Positions 55,863 through 64,000 of a stretch of 64,000 nt of DNA are shown one piece after another; within the stretch, counting starts at the first letter, position 1, and every line of letters begins with the position of its first letter. The notes beneath the pieces are model-generated. The model was not told the DNA's origin. It saw only the letters and a list, made by a program, of their open reading frames with translations, and did not search any database. The translations under genes and the position numbers were made by a program. The DNA lies in contig NZ_CP020042.1 of assembly GCF_002028425.1 (NCBI RefSeq), positions 6,051,560 through 6,115,559 on the forward strand, in the 5' to 3' direction. The stretch comes from Streptomyces katrae. GTDB lineage: Bacteria > Actinomycetota > Actinomycetes > Streptomycetales > Streptomycetaceae.

Positions 55863-58800
55863 TTAGTCGGAGTCGCCCTCCAGGTTGCCTTCCGTGTCCA
55901 GGTAGACCTGGCGGAGGGATTCCAGGATCTGGGGGTCCGGCTTTTCCCACATGCCGCGGGATTCGGCTTCCAGGAGGCGTTCCGCGATGCCGTGGAGGGC
56001 CCAGGGGTTGGCCTCCTCCAGGAAGGCGCGGTTCTCGGGGTCCAGGACGTAGGTTTCCGTCAGCTTGTCGTACATCCAGTCTGCGACCACGCCCGTTGTG
56101 GCGTCGTAGCCGAAGAGGTAGTCGACCGTCGCCGCGAGTTCGAAGGCGCCCTTGTAGCCGTGGCGGCGCATCGCCTCGATCCACTTGGGGTTGACCACGC
56201 GGGCGCGGAAGACGCGGCTGGTTTCTTCGACGAGAGTGCGGGTCTTGACCGTTTCCGGGCGGGTGGAGTCGCCGATGTAGGCCTCGGGGGCCGTGCCGCG
56301 CAGGGCGCGGACCGTGGCCACCATGCCGCCGTGGTACTGGAAGTAGTCGTCCGAGTCGGCGATGTCGTGCTCTCGGGTGTCCGTGTTTTTTGCGGCGACC
56401 GTGATGCGCTTGTACGCCGTCTCCATCTCGGTGCGGGCCGGGCGGCCTTCGAGGCCGCGGCCGTAGGCGTAGCCGCCCCAGACCGTGTAGACCTCCGCGA
56501 GGTCGGCGTCGGTGCGCCAGTCGCGGGAGTCGATCAGCTGGAGGATGCCCGCGCCGTAGGTGCCCGGGCGGGAGCCGAAGATGCGGGTGGTGGCCTTGCG
56601 TTCGTCGCCGTGGGCGGCGAGGTCGGCCTGGGCGTGGGCGCGGATGAAGTTCTCGGCGTGCGGTTCGTCCAGGGAGGCCGCCAGGCGGACCGCGTCGTCC
56701 AGGAGGCCGATGACGTGCGGGAACGCGTCGCGGAAGAAGCCCGAGATGCGGAGGGTGACGTCGATTCGGGGGCGGGCGAGTTCCGACAGGGGGATCGCTT
56801 CGATGCCCGTGACGCGGCGGGAGGCCTCGTCCCAGACCGGGCGGATGCCCAGGAGGGCGAGGGCTTCGGCCACGTCGTCGCCCGCCGTGCGCATCGCGCT
56901 CGTGCCCCAGAGGGACAGGCCGACCGAGGCCGGCCACTCGTCGGCGTGGTCCGCGCGGTAGCGGGCCAGGAGGGAGTCGGCCAGGGCCTGGCCCGTCTCC
57001 CACGCGAGGCGGGAGGGGACGGCCTTCGGGTCGACCGAGTAGAAGTTGCGGCCCGTCGGGAGGACGTTGACCAGGCCGCGGAGGGGGGAGCCGGAGGGGC
57101 CGGCCGGGACGAAGCCGCCGTCCAGGGCGGTGAGGACGTTCGTGATCTCGGCCGTGGTGCCGGCCAGGCGGGGGGCCACCTCGTTCGCCGCGAAGGTGAG
57201 GATGTCGGAGACCGCCTGAGGGTGGCCGGCCGAGATGGTGGCTACCGCCTCGGGGGACCAGTTCGCGTCCTCCATCGCCTGGACCAGGGCGCGGGCCGTC
57301 TCCTCGACGGTGTCCGCCGCGGTGCGGGTGGCCGCCGACTCGTCGAGGCCGAGGGCCTCGCGCAGGCCGGGCAGGGCGGAGGTGCCGCCCCAGATCTGGC
57401 GGGCGCGCAGGATGGACAGGATCAGGTTGACGCGGGCCTCACCGGTCGGGGCGCCGCCCAGGACGTGCAGGCCGTCGCGGATCTGGGCGTCCTTGACCTC
57501 GCACAGCCAGCCGTCGACGTGGAGGAGGAAGTCGTCGAAGCCGTCGTCGTCGGGGCGTTCGTCCAGGCCGAGGTCGTGGTCGAGCTTCGCCGCCTGGATC
57601 AGGGTCCAGATCTGTGCGCGGATCGCCGGGAGCTTGGACGGGTCCATGGAGCTGATCTGGGCGTACTCGTCCAGGTGCTGTTCGAGGCGGGCGATGTCGC
57701 CGTACGACTCGGCGCGCGCCATCGGCGGGACCAGGTGGTCGACCAGGGTGGCGTGCACCCGGCGCTTGGCCTGGGTGCCCTCGCCCGGGTCGTTGACCAG
57801 GAAGGGGTAGACGAGGGGGAGGTCGCCGAGGGCCGCGTCCGGGGAGCAGGAGGCGGACAGGCCCGCGTTCTTGCCGGGCAGCCATTCGAGGTTGCCGTGC
57901 TTGCCCAGGTGGATCATGGCGTCGGCGCCGAAGCCGCCGTCGGCGGCCGATGCCTGGATCCAGCGGTAGGCGGCCAGGTAGTGGTGCGAGGGCGGCAGGT
58001 CCGGGTCGTGGTAGATCGCGATCGGGTTCTCGCCGAAGCCGCGCGGCGGCTGGATGAGGATGAGGAGGTTCCCACGGCGCAGGGCGGCGAGGACGATGTC
58101 GCCGTCCGGGTTCGAGGAGCGGTCCACGAACATGTTGCCGGGGGCTTCGCCCCAGTGCTCCTCGACGCTCTCGCGGAGGTCCGCGGGCAGCTCGGCGAAC
58201 CAGCGCTTGTAGTCGGCCGCCGGGATGCGGACCGGGTTGCGGGCCAGCTGCTCCTCGGTGAGCCAGTCCTGGTCGTGGCCGCCGGCCTCGATCAGGGCGC
58301 GGATCAGCTCGTCGCCGTCGCCGGAGACCAGGCCCGGGATGTCGGCGGCGGGGCCGAAGTCGTAACCGGCCGAGATGAGGGTGCGCAGGAGTTCCACCGC
58401 GCTGGCCGGGGTGTCCAGGCCGACCGCGTTGCCGATGCGGGAGTGCTTGGTGGGGTACGCGGAGAGGACCAGCGCGATCTTCTTGTCGGCGGCGGCGATG
58501 TGCCGCAGGCGGGCGTGGCGGACGGCGATGCCGGCCACGCGGGCGGCGCGTTCGGCGTCGGCGACGTAGGCGGGCAGGCCGTCCTCGTCGATCTCCTTGA
58601 AGGAGAACGGGACGGTGATCAGCCGGCCGTCGAACTCGGGCACGGCGACCTGGGTGGCGGCGTCGAGCGGGGACAGGCCCTCGTCGTTCTCCTCCCAGTT
58701 GCCGCGCGAGCCCGTCAGGCACAGGGCCTGGAGGATCGGCACGCCGAGACCGGCCAGGGCGCCCGCGTCCCAGGACTCGTCGTCCCCGCCCGCCGAGGCG

Positions 58801-59483
58801 GTGGCGGGGCGGGTGCCGCCGGCGGCGAGGACGGTGGTGATGACCGCGTCCGCGCCGGACAGGGCCTGGAGGAGTTCCGGCTCGGGCGTGCGCAGGGAGG
58901 AGACGTACAGGGGGAGCGGGCGGCCGCCCTTGGCCTCGATGGCGTCGCACAGGGCGTGGACGAAGGCGGTGTTGCCGCTCATCTGGTGGGCGCGGTAGTA
59001 GAGCACCGCGACCTGGGGGCCGGTCGCCTCCGTGGCGGGGCGCTCCAGGGGGCCCCAGGTGGGGGAGGCGGCCGGGGGCTCGAAGCCGTGGCCGGTGAGC
59101 AGGACCGTGTCGGAGAGGAAGCGGGCCAGCTGGCCGAGGTTGGCCGGGCCGCCGTGCGCGAGGTAGCCGTGCGCCTCGGCGGCGATGCCGATCGGGACCG
59201 TGGAGGCCTCCATCAGCTGGGCGTCCGGGGCCTGTTCGCCGGTCAGGACCACCACGGGGCGGGTCTGGCCGGGGGCGAGGAGCACGTCGAGGCCCTCCTG
59301 CCAGGCGCGCAGGCCGCCGAGGAGGCGTACGACGACCAGCTCGGCGCCGTCGAGGAGGCCGGGGAGGTCGTCGAGGGGGAGGCGGGAGGGGTTCGCGAAC
59401 CGGTACGGCACGGGGCCGCCGGCGGTGTTCGCGGCGCGGGCGCTGAGCAGATCGGTGTCGGACGTCGACAGCAGCAGGATCAT
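55863..59483 (-). CDS. cobN: Cobaltochelatase subunit CobN (1206 aa)
   Basis: The large subunit of the ATP-dependent aerobic cobaltochelatase that inserts Co2+ into hydrogenobyrinate a,c-diamide. Recognisable family blocks are SAYPTKHSRIGNAVGLDTPAS near residue 345, IHLGKHGNLEWLPGKNAGLS near 530, YPFLVNDPGEGTQAKRR near 565 and WGGYAYGRGLEGR near 1015. The length is right for CobN. The ATG at 59483 is preceded by a cobalamin riboswitch. It is divergent from cobG. Confidence 0.95.
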   Translation of the reverse strand: MILLLSTSDTDLLSARAANTAGGPVPYRFANPSRLPLDDLPGLLDGAELVVVRLLGGLRAWQEGLDVLLAPGQTRPVVVLTGEQAPDAQLMEASTVPIGIAAEAHGYLAHGGPANLGQLARFLSDTVLLTGHGFEPPAASPTWGPLERPATEATGPQVAVLYYRAHQMSGNTAFVHALCDAIEAKGGRPLPLYVSSLRTPEPELLQALSGADAVITTVLAAGGTRPATASAGGDDESWDAGALAGLGVPILQALCLTGSRGNWEENDEGLSPLDAATQVAVPEFDGRLITVPFSFKEIDEDGLPAYVADAERAARVAGIAVRHARLRHIAAADKKIALVLSAYPTKHSRIGNAVGLDTPASAVELLRTLISAGYDFGPAADIPGLVSGDGDELIRALIEAGGHDQDWLTEEQLARNPVRIPAADYKRWFAELPADLRESVEEHWGEAPGNMFVDRSSNPDGDIVLAALRRGNLLILIQPPRGFGENPIAIYHDPDLPPSHHYLAAYRWIQASAADGGFGADAMIHLGKHGNLEWLPGKNAGLSASCSPDAALGDLPLVYPFLVNDPGEGTQAKRRVHATLVDHLVPPMARAESYGDIARLEQHLDEYAQISSMDPSKLPAIRAQIWTLIQAAKLDHDLGLDERPDDDGFDDFLLHVDGWLCEVKDAQIRDGLHVLGGAPTGEARVNLILSILRARQIWGGTSALPGLREALGLDESAATRTAADTVEETARALVQAMEDANWSPEAVATISAGHPQAVSDILTFAANEVAPRLAGTTAEITNVLTALDGGFVPAGPSGSPLRGLVNVLPTGRNFYSVDPKAVPSRLAWETGQALADSLLARYRADHADEWPASVGLSLWGTSAMRTAGDDVAEALALLGIRPVWDEASRRVTGIEAIPLSELARPRIDVTLRISGFFRDAFPHVIGLLDDAVRLAASLDEPHAENFIRAHAQADLAAHGDERKATTRIFGSRPGTYGAGILQLIDSRDWRTDADLAEVYTVWGGYAYGRGLEGRPARTEMETAYKRITVAAKNTDTREHDIADSDDYFQYHGGMVATVRALRGTAPEAYIGDSTRPETVKTRTLVEETSRVFRARVVNPKWIEAMRRHGYKGAFELAATVDYLFGYDATTGVVADWMYDKLTETYVLDPENRAFLEEANPWALHGIAERLLEAESRGMWEKPDPQILESLRQVYLDTEGNLEGDSD

Positions 59484-59520
59484 GCGGCGGCAGGCCTTCC
59501 TCGGGGTTTCCGCGCCCCGG

Positions 59521-59640
59521 GCAGTGAGGACAGCGGGAGTTCCTGACTCACCCGGCGGATCGCTCCGCGGGGCTCACAGTGGCGGGACCGCGCCGGAATC
59601 GCACCGGGCTTCCTCCCATGTCGCCGTCCTCGGCGATGAC
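59521..59640 (-). promoter_or_regulatory. Cobalamin riboswitch
   Basis: On the minus strand the leader of cobN contains GGAAGCCCGGTGCGATTCC, GGCGCGGTCCCGCCACTGT and GAGTCAGGAACTCCCGC, the conserved core and B12 box of cobalamin riboswitches, ending about 40 bases before the ATG. It should switch cobN off when B12 is plentiful. Boundaries are approximate. Confidence 0.9.
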
Positions 59641-59694
59641 GGGCCGAGTGGTCCGCCGGAAGGTCATCTTAGGTGGCCTTTTCCCTGGCCGGGA

Positions 59695-59812
59695 GGTGGG
59701 GTGGCCCGGTGGGGTGGGTCGGTGGGCTGGGCCGGTGGGGTGGGTCGGTCTCGCGGGCGGGTGGGGTGTGGTGGGGTGCGGTGCGGTGCGGTGCGGTGTG
59801 CCGTGGGGGCTC
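59695..59812 (+). repeat. G-rich tract with short direct repeats
   Basis: The plus strand has many runs of three to five G. It includes two copies of CGGTGGGGTGGGTCGGT (59707 and 59733) and a GGTGC microsatellite near 59774-59800. It could form G-quadruplexes on the plus strand. From here to 60073 no gene is seen; a GGGGCTCCGCCCC hairpin lies at 59930-59942 and the cobG promoter at the end. Confidence 0.8.
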
Positions 59813-60073
59813 TGCCCTCGGGGCTGCGTCGCAAACGCCGGGCGGGGTGCGGGGGCCGCTGCGCGGAGCCGTCTCCCCGCCCCGCCCTTTCGCCGTCTCT
59901 CCGCCAGCTACCGCTGGGAGGTGCCCCCAGGGGCTCCGCCCCGGACCCCGCGTCTCGGACGCCGGCGAGGCCGGATTCCGCCCGGCGGGGTCCGGACGCT
60001 CACGGCGGATCCCCTGGTCGGGGTGGCGACGGACACAGGTCGGCAGTGGGGAATCGTGGGTATGCTCGCGGCC

Positions 60074-61858
60074 ATGCCGCCCCAGCCACCTTCCGCCGCA
60101 TCGCGGGACGAACCCGTCATACGTGACCGCGGTGACGCCTGTCCCGGCGCGCTGCGGCTGCACGCCGCCGACGACGGCTACCTCGCGCGCGTCCGGATCC
60201 CCGGCGGGCTGCTCACCACGCGGCAGGCCGTCGCCCTCGGAGACGCCGCCGACCGGTTCGGCGATGGGCACCTGGAGCTCACCTCCCGCGGCAACGTCCA
60301 GCTGCGCGGTCTCGCCGAAGGCTGCGGCGGCGGGCTCGCGGAGCTCCTGGACGGAGCCGGGCTGCTGCCCGCGCCCAGCCATGAGCGGGTGCGCAACATC
60401 GTGGCCACCCCGGTGGCCGGGCCCCAAGTCGTGGGCTGGGTCCGGGAACTCGACCGGCTGCTGTGCGCCAGCGCCCGGGCGGCGGAGCTGTCCGGCCGGT
60501 TCCTGTTCGCCCTCGACGACGGGCGGGGGGACGTGGCCGCCCTCGACCCCGATGTGACCGTGCTGGCACGCGGTCCCGAGGCCGCCCGCGGCCCGGGAAG
60601 TTCCACGGATCCGGACGGCGCGGCGGTCCCTGCGGGTCCTGTCGGTCCCAGGGGTTCCGATGGCCTCGACAGCCTTGACGGATTCGGTGGCCGCGACGGC
60701 CGCGGTGGCGGCGACGGCCGCGGTGGCCGCGGTGGCCGCGGTGGCCGCGTCGGGCTCAACAGCCCCGGTGGCCCTGACGGCCGCGGTGGCCGCGACAGGC
60801 TCAACGGCCCCCACGGCAGGCTCAATGGCCCCGAGGGCCGTGGTGGCCTCGACGGATTCGATGGCTGCGAAGGCCGCGAAGGCCGCGAAGGCCGCGATGG
60901 CGGTGGCCGCGGTGGCTTCGATGGCCTCGACGGCCGTGGTGGCCTTGACGGCTTCGGTGGCTGCGAAGGCCTCAATAGCCGCGATGGCGGTGGCCTTGAC
61001 GGCCGCGGTGGCCCCGACGGCCCCGGTGGCCCGAAGGGGGCCGGCGGATCTGGCGGTTCCGGGGCCGGGGCGGAGGCCGGGGTCGGTAGCGGCGGTGGGC
61101 GGCGGGCCCTCGTACGGCTCGGAGCCGGGCGTGGTGCCGTCGAGGTCGCGGCCGTCGATGCCGCACGTGCCGCTCTGTGTGCCGCCGAGTACTTCCTCGA
61201 TGTCGTCGGTACCGCCGGGACCCGGGCCTGGCGTGTTGCCGAGTTGCCCCCCGAACACGCCTTGGACGAGCGGGAGTTCGTGCGGCGCCTAGCCGACGCA
61301 GGGATCGCCGCCCGGCACGTGCCCGAGGTGGCCTGGCCGTACGCCGAGCCGCCCCGGCCCGGGCGCGTGGGCGCGGCCGGGCTGTGCGTGCTGCCCCCGC
61401 TCGGGCGGGTCGGCACCGCGCAGTGGCGGGTCCTGGCCGAGGCCACCGACGGCGGCGAGCTGCGCGTCACCCCGTGGCGCAGCCTCGTCCTCCCGCGCGC
61501 GGACGCCGACGGCGCCGCACGCATCGAGGCGGCCGGCCTCGTCGTCCGGCCCGAAAGCCCCTGGCGGACCGTCACCGCCTGTACGGGCAAGCCCGGTTGC
61601 GCCAAGTCCCTCGCGGACGTACGCGCCGACGCGCGTGCCGTCGTAAGGGAACAGAAGGCCGCCGGGGAACTGCCCGTGCACTGGTCGGGCTGCGCCCGCC
61701 GGTGCGGGCATCCGCGCGGCACCGCCTGGGCGGACCTCGTCGCCACCCCCGACGGCTACGAACTCGACGGGCGGCCCGTCCCGCACGCAGACCTGGCGGC
61801 CGCCCTCACGGCCGCACGCACCACCCCCACCACAACCGAAGCCGCAGTGAAGAAATGA
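60074..61858 (+). CDS. cobG: Precorrin-3B synthase with collagen-like insertion (594 aa)
   Basis: Converts precorrin-3A to precorrin-3B in aerobic B12 synthesis. It is a nitrite/sulfite-reductase-like protein: an N-terminal ferredoxin-like half with HLELTSRGNVQLRGL near residue 68, and C-terminal VTACTGKPGCAKS and WSGCARRCGHP, the four Cys of its [4Fe-4S] centre. Residues about 171-342 are an insertion with no similarity to the family, made of Gly, Asp, Arg, Leu, Phe and Asn in G-x-x-like steps (for example DGRGGRGG, GGLDGFDG). Without it the length would be about 424, normal for CobG. TATGCT seven bases before the ATG at 60074 suggests a leaderless mRNA; an ATG at 60062 is in frame. The stop overlaps cobH. 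Confidence 0.85.
   Translation: MPPQPPSAASRDEPVIRDRGDACPGALRLHAADDGYLARVRIPGGLLTTRQAVALGDAADRFGDGHLELTSRGNVQLRGLAEGCGGGLAELLDGAGLLPAPSHERVRNIVATPVAGPQVVGWVRELDRLLCASARAAELSGRFLFALDDGRGDVAALDPDVTVLARGPEAARGPGSSTDPDGAAVPAGPVGPRGSDGLDSLDGFGGRDGRGGGDGRGGRGGRGGRVGLNSPGGPDGRGGRDRLNGPHGRLNGPEGRGGLDGFDGCEGREGREGRDGGGRGGFDGLDGRGGLDGFGGCEGLNSRDGGGLDGRGGPDGPGGPKGAGGSGGSGAGAEAGVGSGGGRRALVRLGAGRGAVEVAAVDAARAALCAAEYFLDVVGTAGTRAWRVAELPPEHALDEREFVRRLADAGIAARHVPEVAWPYAEPPRPGRVGAAGLCVLPPLGRVGTAQWRVLAEATDGGELRVTPWRSLVLPRADADGAARIEAAGLVVRPESPWRTVTACTGKPGCAKSLADVRADARAVVREQKAAGELPVHWSGCARRCGHPRGTAWADLVATPDGYELDGRPVPHADLAAALTAARTTPTTTEAAVKK
60640..61045 (+). repeat. Minisatellite encoding the CobG collagen-like insertion
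   Basis: Degenerate units based on GGCCGCGGTGGC and GGCCTCGACGG, repeated in phase with the reading frame so that Gly recurs every second or third codon. It has no spacers and no fixed unit length, unlike CRISPR. Confidence 0.88.
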
Positions 61859-62502
61859 GCGAGTACACCGTGTTCGAGTACGAGAAGGACGGCGCCGCGA
61901 TCTACCGCCAGTCCTTTGCCACGATCCGCGCCGAGGCGGACCTCTCCGGGCTGCCCGCCTCGGTCGCCCAGGTCGCGGTGCGCATGATTCACGCCTGCGG
62001 CATGACCGACCTCCCCCAGGACCTCGGCTACACCCCCGAGGTCGTCCTGCGCGCCCGCGCCGCGCTGCACGCCGGCGCGCCGGTCCTGTGCGACGTGCAG
62101 ATGGTCGCCAGCGGCGTCACCCGCAAGCGGCTGCCCGCCGGCAACGAGGTGATCTGCACCCTCTCCGACCCGGCCGTGCCCGCGCTCGCCGCGAAGATGG
62201 GCACCACCCGCAGCGCCGCAGCCCTCGAAGTCTGGCGTGACCGGGGCCTGTTGGAGAACTCCGTCATCGCCGTCGGCAACGCCCCGACCGCGCTGTTCCG
62301 GCTGCTGGAGATGATCGAGGAGGGCGCCCCGCGCCCCGCCGCCGTCATCGGCGTGCCCGTGGGCTTCATCGGCGCCGCCGAGTCCAAGGACGCCCTCGCC
62401 GCCCACCCCTCGGGCCTCGACCACCTGATCGTGCGCGGCCGGCGCGGCGGCAGCGCCATCGCGGCCGCCGCGGTCAACGCGATCGCGAGCGAGGAAGAAT
62501 GA
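61855..62502 (+). CDS. cobH: Precorrin-8X methylmutase (215 aa)
   Basis: Moves the C-11 methyl group to C-12 to give hydrogenobyrinate. The catalytic His is in RMIHACGMTDL near residue 45. LCDVQMVASGVTRKRLP near 80 and the C-terminal GVPVGFIGAAESKDAL near 160 are family signatures. The ATG overlaps the cobG stop (ATGA), and its own stop overlaps the next start in the same way. Confidence 0.95.
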   Translation: MSEYTVFEYEKDGAAIYRQSFATIRAEADLSGLPASVAQVAVRMIHACGMTDLPQDLGYTPEVVLRARAALHAGAPVLCDVQMVASGVTRKRLPAGNEVICTLSDPAVPALAAKMGTTRSAAALEVWRDRGLLENSVIAVGNAPTALFRLLEMIEEGAPRPAAVIGVPVGFIGAAESKDALAAHPSGLDHLIVRGRRGGSAIAAAAVNAIASEEE

Positions 62503-64000
62503 GCGGCACGGACCACAACACGGCGAAGGGCAAGCTGTACGGGGTCGGGCTCGGGCCCGGCGACCCGTCGTTGATGACCCTGCGGGCCGTCGAGGTGATA
62601 GCGCAAGCGGACGTCGTCGCCTACCACAGCGCCCGCCACGGCCGTTCCATCGCCCGCTCGATCGCCGCGAAGCACCTGCGCGCCGACCACGTCGAGGAGC
62701 CGCTGGTCTACCCGGTCACCACCGAGACCACCGACCACCCCGGCGGCTACCAGGGCGCGATGGAGGAGTTCTACGAGGCCTCCGCCGCCCGCCTGGCCGC
62801 GCACCTGGACGCCGGCCGGACCGTCGCCGTGCTCGCGGAGGGCGACCCGCTCTTCTACGGCTCGTACATGCACATGCACAAGCGGCTCGCCGACCGCTAC
62901 GAGGCGGAGGTCGTCCCCGGCGTCACCTCGGTGAGCGCCGCCGCCGCCCGCCTCGGCACCCCGCTGGTCGAGGGCGAGGAGGTGCTGACGATCCTGCCCG
63001 GCACCCTGCCCGAGGAGGAGCTCACCGCCCGCCTCGCCGCCACCGATTCGGCCGTCGTCATGAAGCTCGGCCGTACCTTCCCCGCCGTGCGGCGGGCGAT
63101 GGAGGGCAGCGGCCGGCTGGCGGAGGCCCGTTACGTCGAGCGCGCCACGATGGAGGGCGAGCGGACCGGGGTCCTCGCGGACACCGACCCCGACAGCGTC
63201 CCGTACTTCGCCGTCGCCGTCGTGCCCAGCCGCATCGGCAACCCGGGCAGCGCGCCGTCCGGGCCCGGCGAGGTCGTCGTCGTCGGCACCGGCCCGGCCG
63301 GGCCGCTGTGGCTGACCCCCGAGACGAAGCGGGCGCTGGCCGACGCCGAGGTACTGGTCGGGTACACCACCTACCTGGACCGGGTGCCGGTCAAGCCGGG
63401 CCAGGTGCGGCACGGCTCCGACAACAAGGTGGAGTCCGAGCGGGCCGAGTTCGCCCTCGACCTCGCCCGGCGCGGCAAGCGGGTCGCGGTGGTGTCCGGC
63501 GGCGACCCCGGGGTCTTCGCCATGGCCACGGCGGTCTTGGAGGTGGCCGGCCAGGCCCCCTACGCGGACGTGCCCGTACGGGTGCTGCCGGGCGTGACGG
63601 CGGCCAACGCGGCGGCCGCCGCGGCCGGGGCCCCGCTGGGCCACGACTACGCCACCCTCTCGCTCTCCGACCGGCTCAAGCCGTGGGAGGTCATCGCGGA
63701 GCGGCTGCGCGCGGCCGCCGCCGCCGATCTGGTGCTCGCCCTGTACAACCCGGGCTCGCGCAGCCGGACCTGGCAGGTGGCCCAGGCACGGGAACTGCTG
63801 CTGGAGCTGCGCGCGCCGCAGACGCCGGTGGTCGTGGCCCGGGACGTGGGCGGCCCGGAGCAGTCGGTGCGGATCGTCACGCTGGCCGAACTGGAGCCGT
63901 CCGAGGTGGACATGCGGACGATCCTGCTGATCGGCTCCTCGCAGACGCAGGTGACCGAGCGGCCCGACGGGTCGCGGGTGACGTGGACGCCGCGCCGCTA
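62499..64000 (+). CDS. cobIJ: CobI-CobJ fusion: precorrin-2 C20- and precorrin-3B C17-methyltransferase (partial at window edge)
   Basis: Two SAM-dependent tetrapyrrole methylases in one chain. The CobI part (residues about 1-245) starts LYGVGLGPGDPSLMTLRAVEV, with AEGDPLFYGSYMH near 108. The CobJ part (about 250-490) starts VVVVGTGPAGPLWLTPET, with SGGDPGVFAMA near 330. The fusion is usual in actinomycetes. The ATG at 62499 overlaps the cobH stop. The frame runs 500 codons to the edge, where the last two bases are TA, so the gene ends here or very soon after. Confidence 0.93.
   Translation, partial: MSGTDHNTAKGKLYGVGLGPGDPSLMTLRAVEVIAQADVVAYHSARHGRSIARSIAAKHLRADHVEEPLVYPVTTETTDHPGGYQGAMEEFYEASAARLAAHLDAGRTVAVLAEGDPLFYGSYMHMHKRLADRYEAEVVPGVTSVSAAAARLGTPLVEGEEVLTILPGTLPEEELTARLAATDSAVVMKLGRTFPAVRRAMEGSGRLAEARYVERATMEGERTGVLADTDPDSVPYFAVAVVPSRIGNPGSAPSGPGEVVVVGTGPAGPLWLTPETKRALADAEVLVGYTTYLDRVPVKPGQVRHGSDNKVESERAEFALDLARRGKRVAVVSGGDPGVFAMATAVLEVAGQAPYADVPVRVLPGVTAANAAAAAAGAPLGHDYATLSLSDRLKPWEVIAERLRAAAAADLVLALYNPGSRSRTWQVAQARELLLELRAPQTPVVVARDVGGPEQSVRIVTLAELEPSEVDMRTILLIGSSQTQVTERPDGSRVTWTPRR

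Noticed and set aside
60640..61045. Repeat array read as a CRISPR or mobile element
   Set aside because: Units are irregular, contiguous and in phase with the cobG frame; it is a coding minisatellite.

Overview
The window is a stretch of chromosome from a high-GC actinomycete, almost certainly a Streptomyces. The signs are very strong GC bias at third codon positions, frequent GTG starts, many 1-4 base stop/start overlaps, a geosmin synthase, a DUF2637 membrane protein, a DmdR-type iron box and actinobacterial sulfur leader peptides. No rRNA, tRNA, CRISPR array, transposase or integrase was seen. All domain calls come from reading the sequence, not from database searches.

Left region (1-13.2 kb): a secreted polymorphic-toxin locus. 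A very large RHS-repeat protein (4061-11464) carries an internal ricin-type lectin, a HINT autoprocessing domain and an unassigned C-terminal toxin. Its stop overlaps the start of a SUKH-family immunity gene. Divergent to it lie a membrane-anchored DNRLRE/FG-GAP repeat protein and a small two-helix membrane protein. A decayed IclR-type regulator (12438-13193) separates this locus from the next.

13.2-23 kb: an assimilatory sulfur cluster on the minus strand. In transcription order it is a short leader peptide, sulfite reductase, a 59-residue zinc-ribbon protein, cysH, cysC, cysD, cysN, a second Cys-containing leader ORF, an alkanesulfonate-type ABC transporter (binding protein, ATPase, permease) and a sirohydrochlorin chelatase that would supply siroheme.

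23-43 kb: housekeeping and regulatory genes. They include a GNAT acetyltransferase, a GAF-domain activator, an AidB-like acyl-CoA dehydrogenase divergent from a YihY protein with only 17 bp between the starts, a two-component pair, RsgA, an orphan ketosynthase, a DUF456 protein with a TrmB/LuxR-type regulator, a PP2C-like phosphatase, a HATPase anti-sigma-type kinase, DUF2637, an iron-regulated FhuF-like protein, a GntR regulator and a TPR protein.

41.4-50.3 kb: purine catabolism. A PucR regulator is divergent from the three subunits of xanthine dehydrogenase, an NCS2 purine permease and the XdhC maturation factor.

50.4-64 kb: a secreted beta-propeller protein behind a perfect palindrome, a septum-formation-like secreted protein, an Eis-type acetyltransferase that has lost its C-terminus, geosmin synthase, and a cobalamin cluster. 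The last has cobN under a cobalamin riboswitch, divergent from cobG-cobH-cobIJ. CobG is interrupted by about 170 residues of collagen-like Gly/Asp/Arg-rich sequence, the most striking single oddity in the window.
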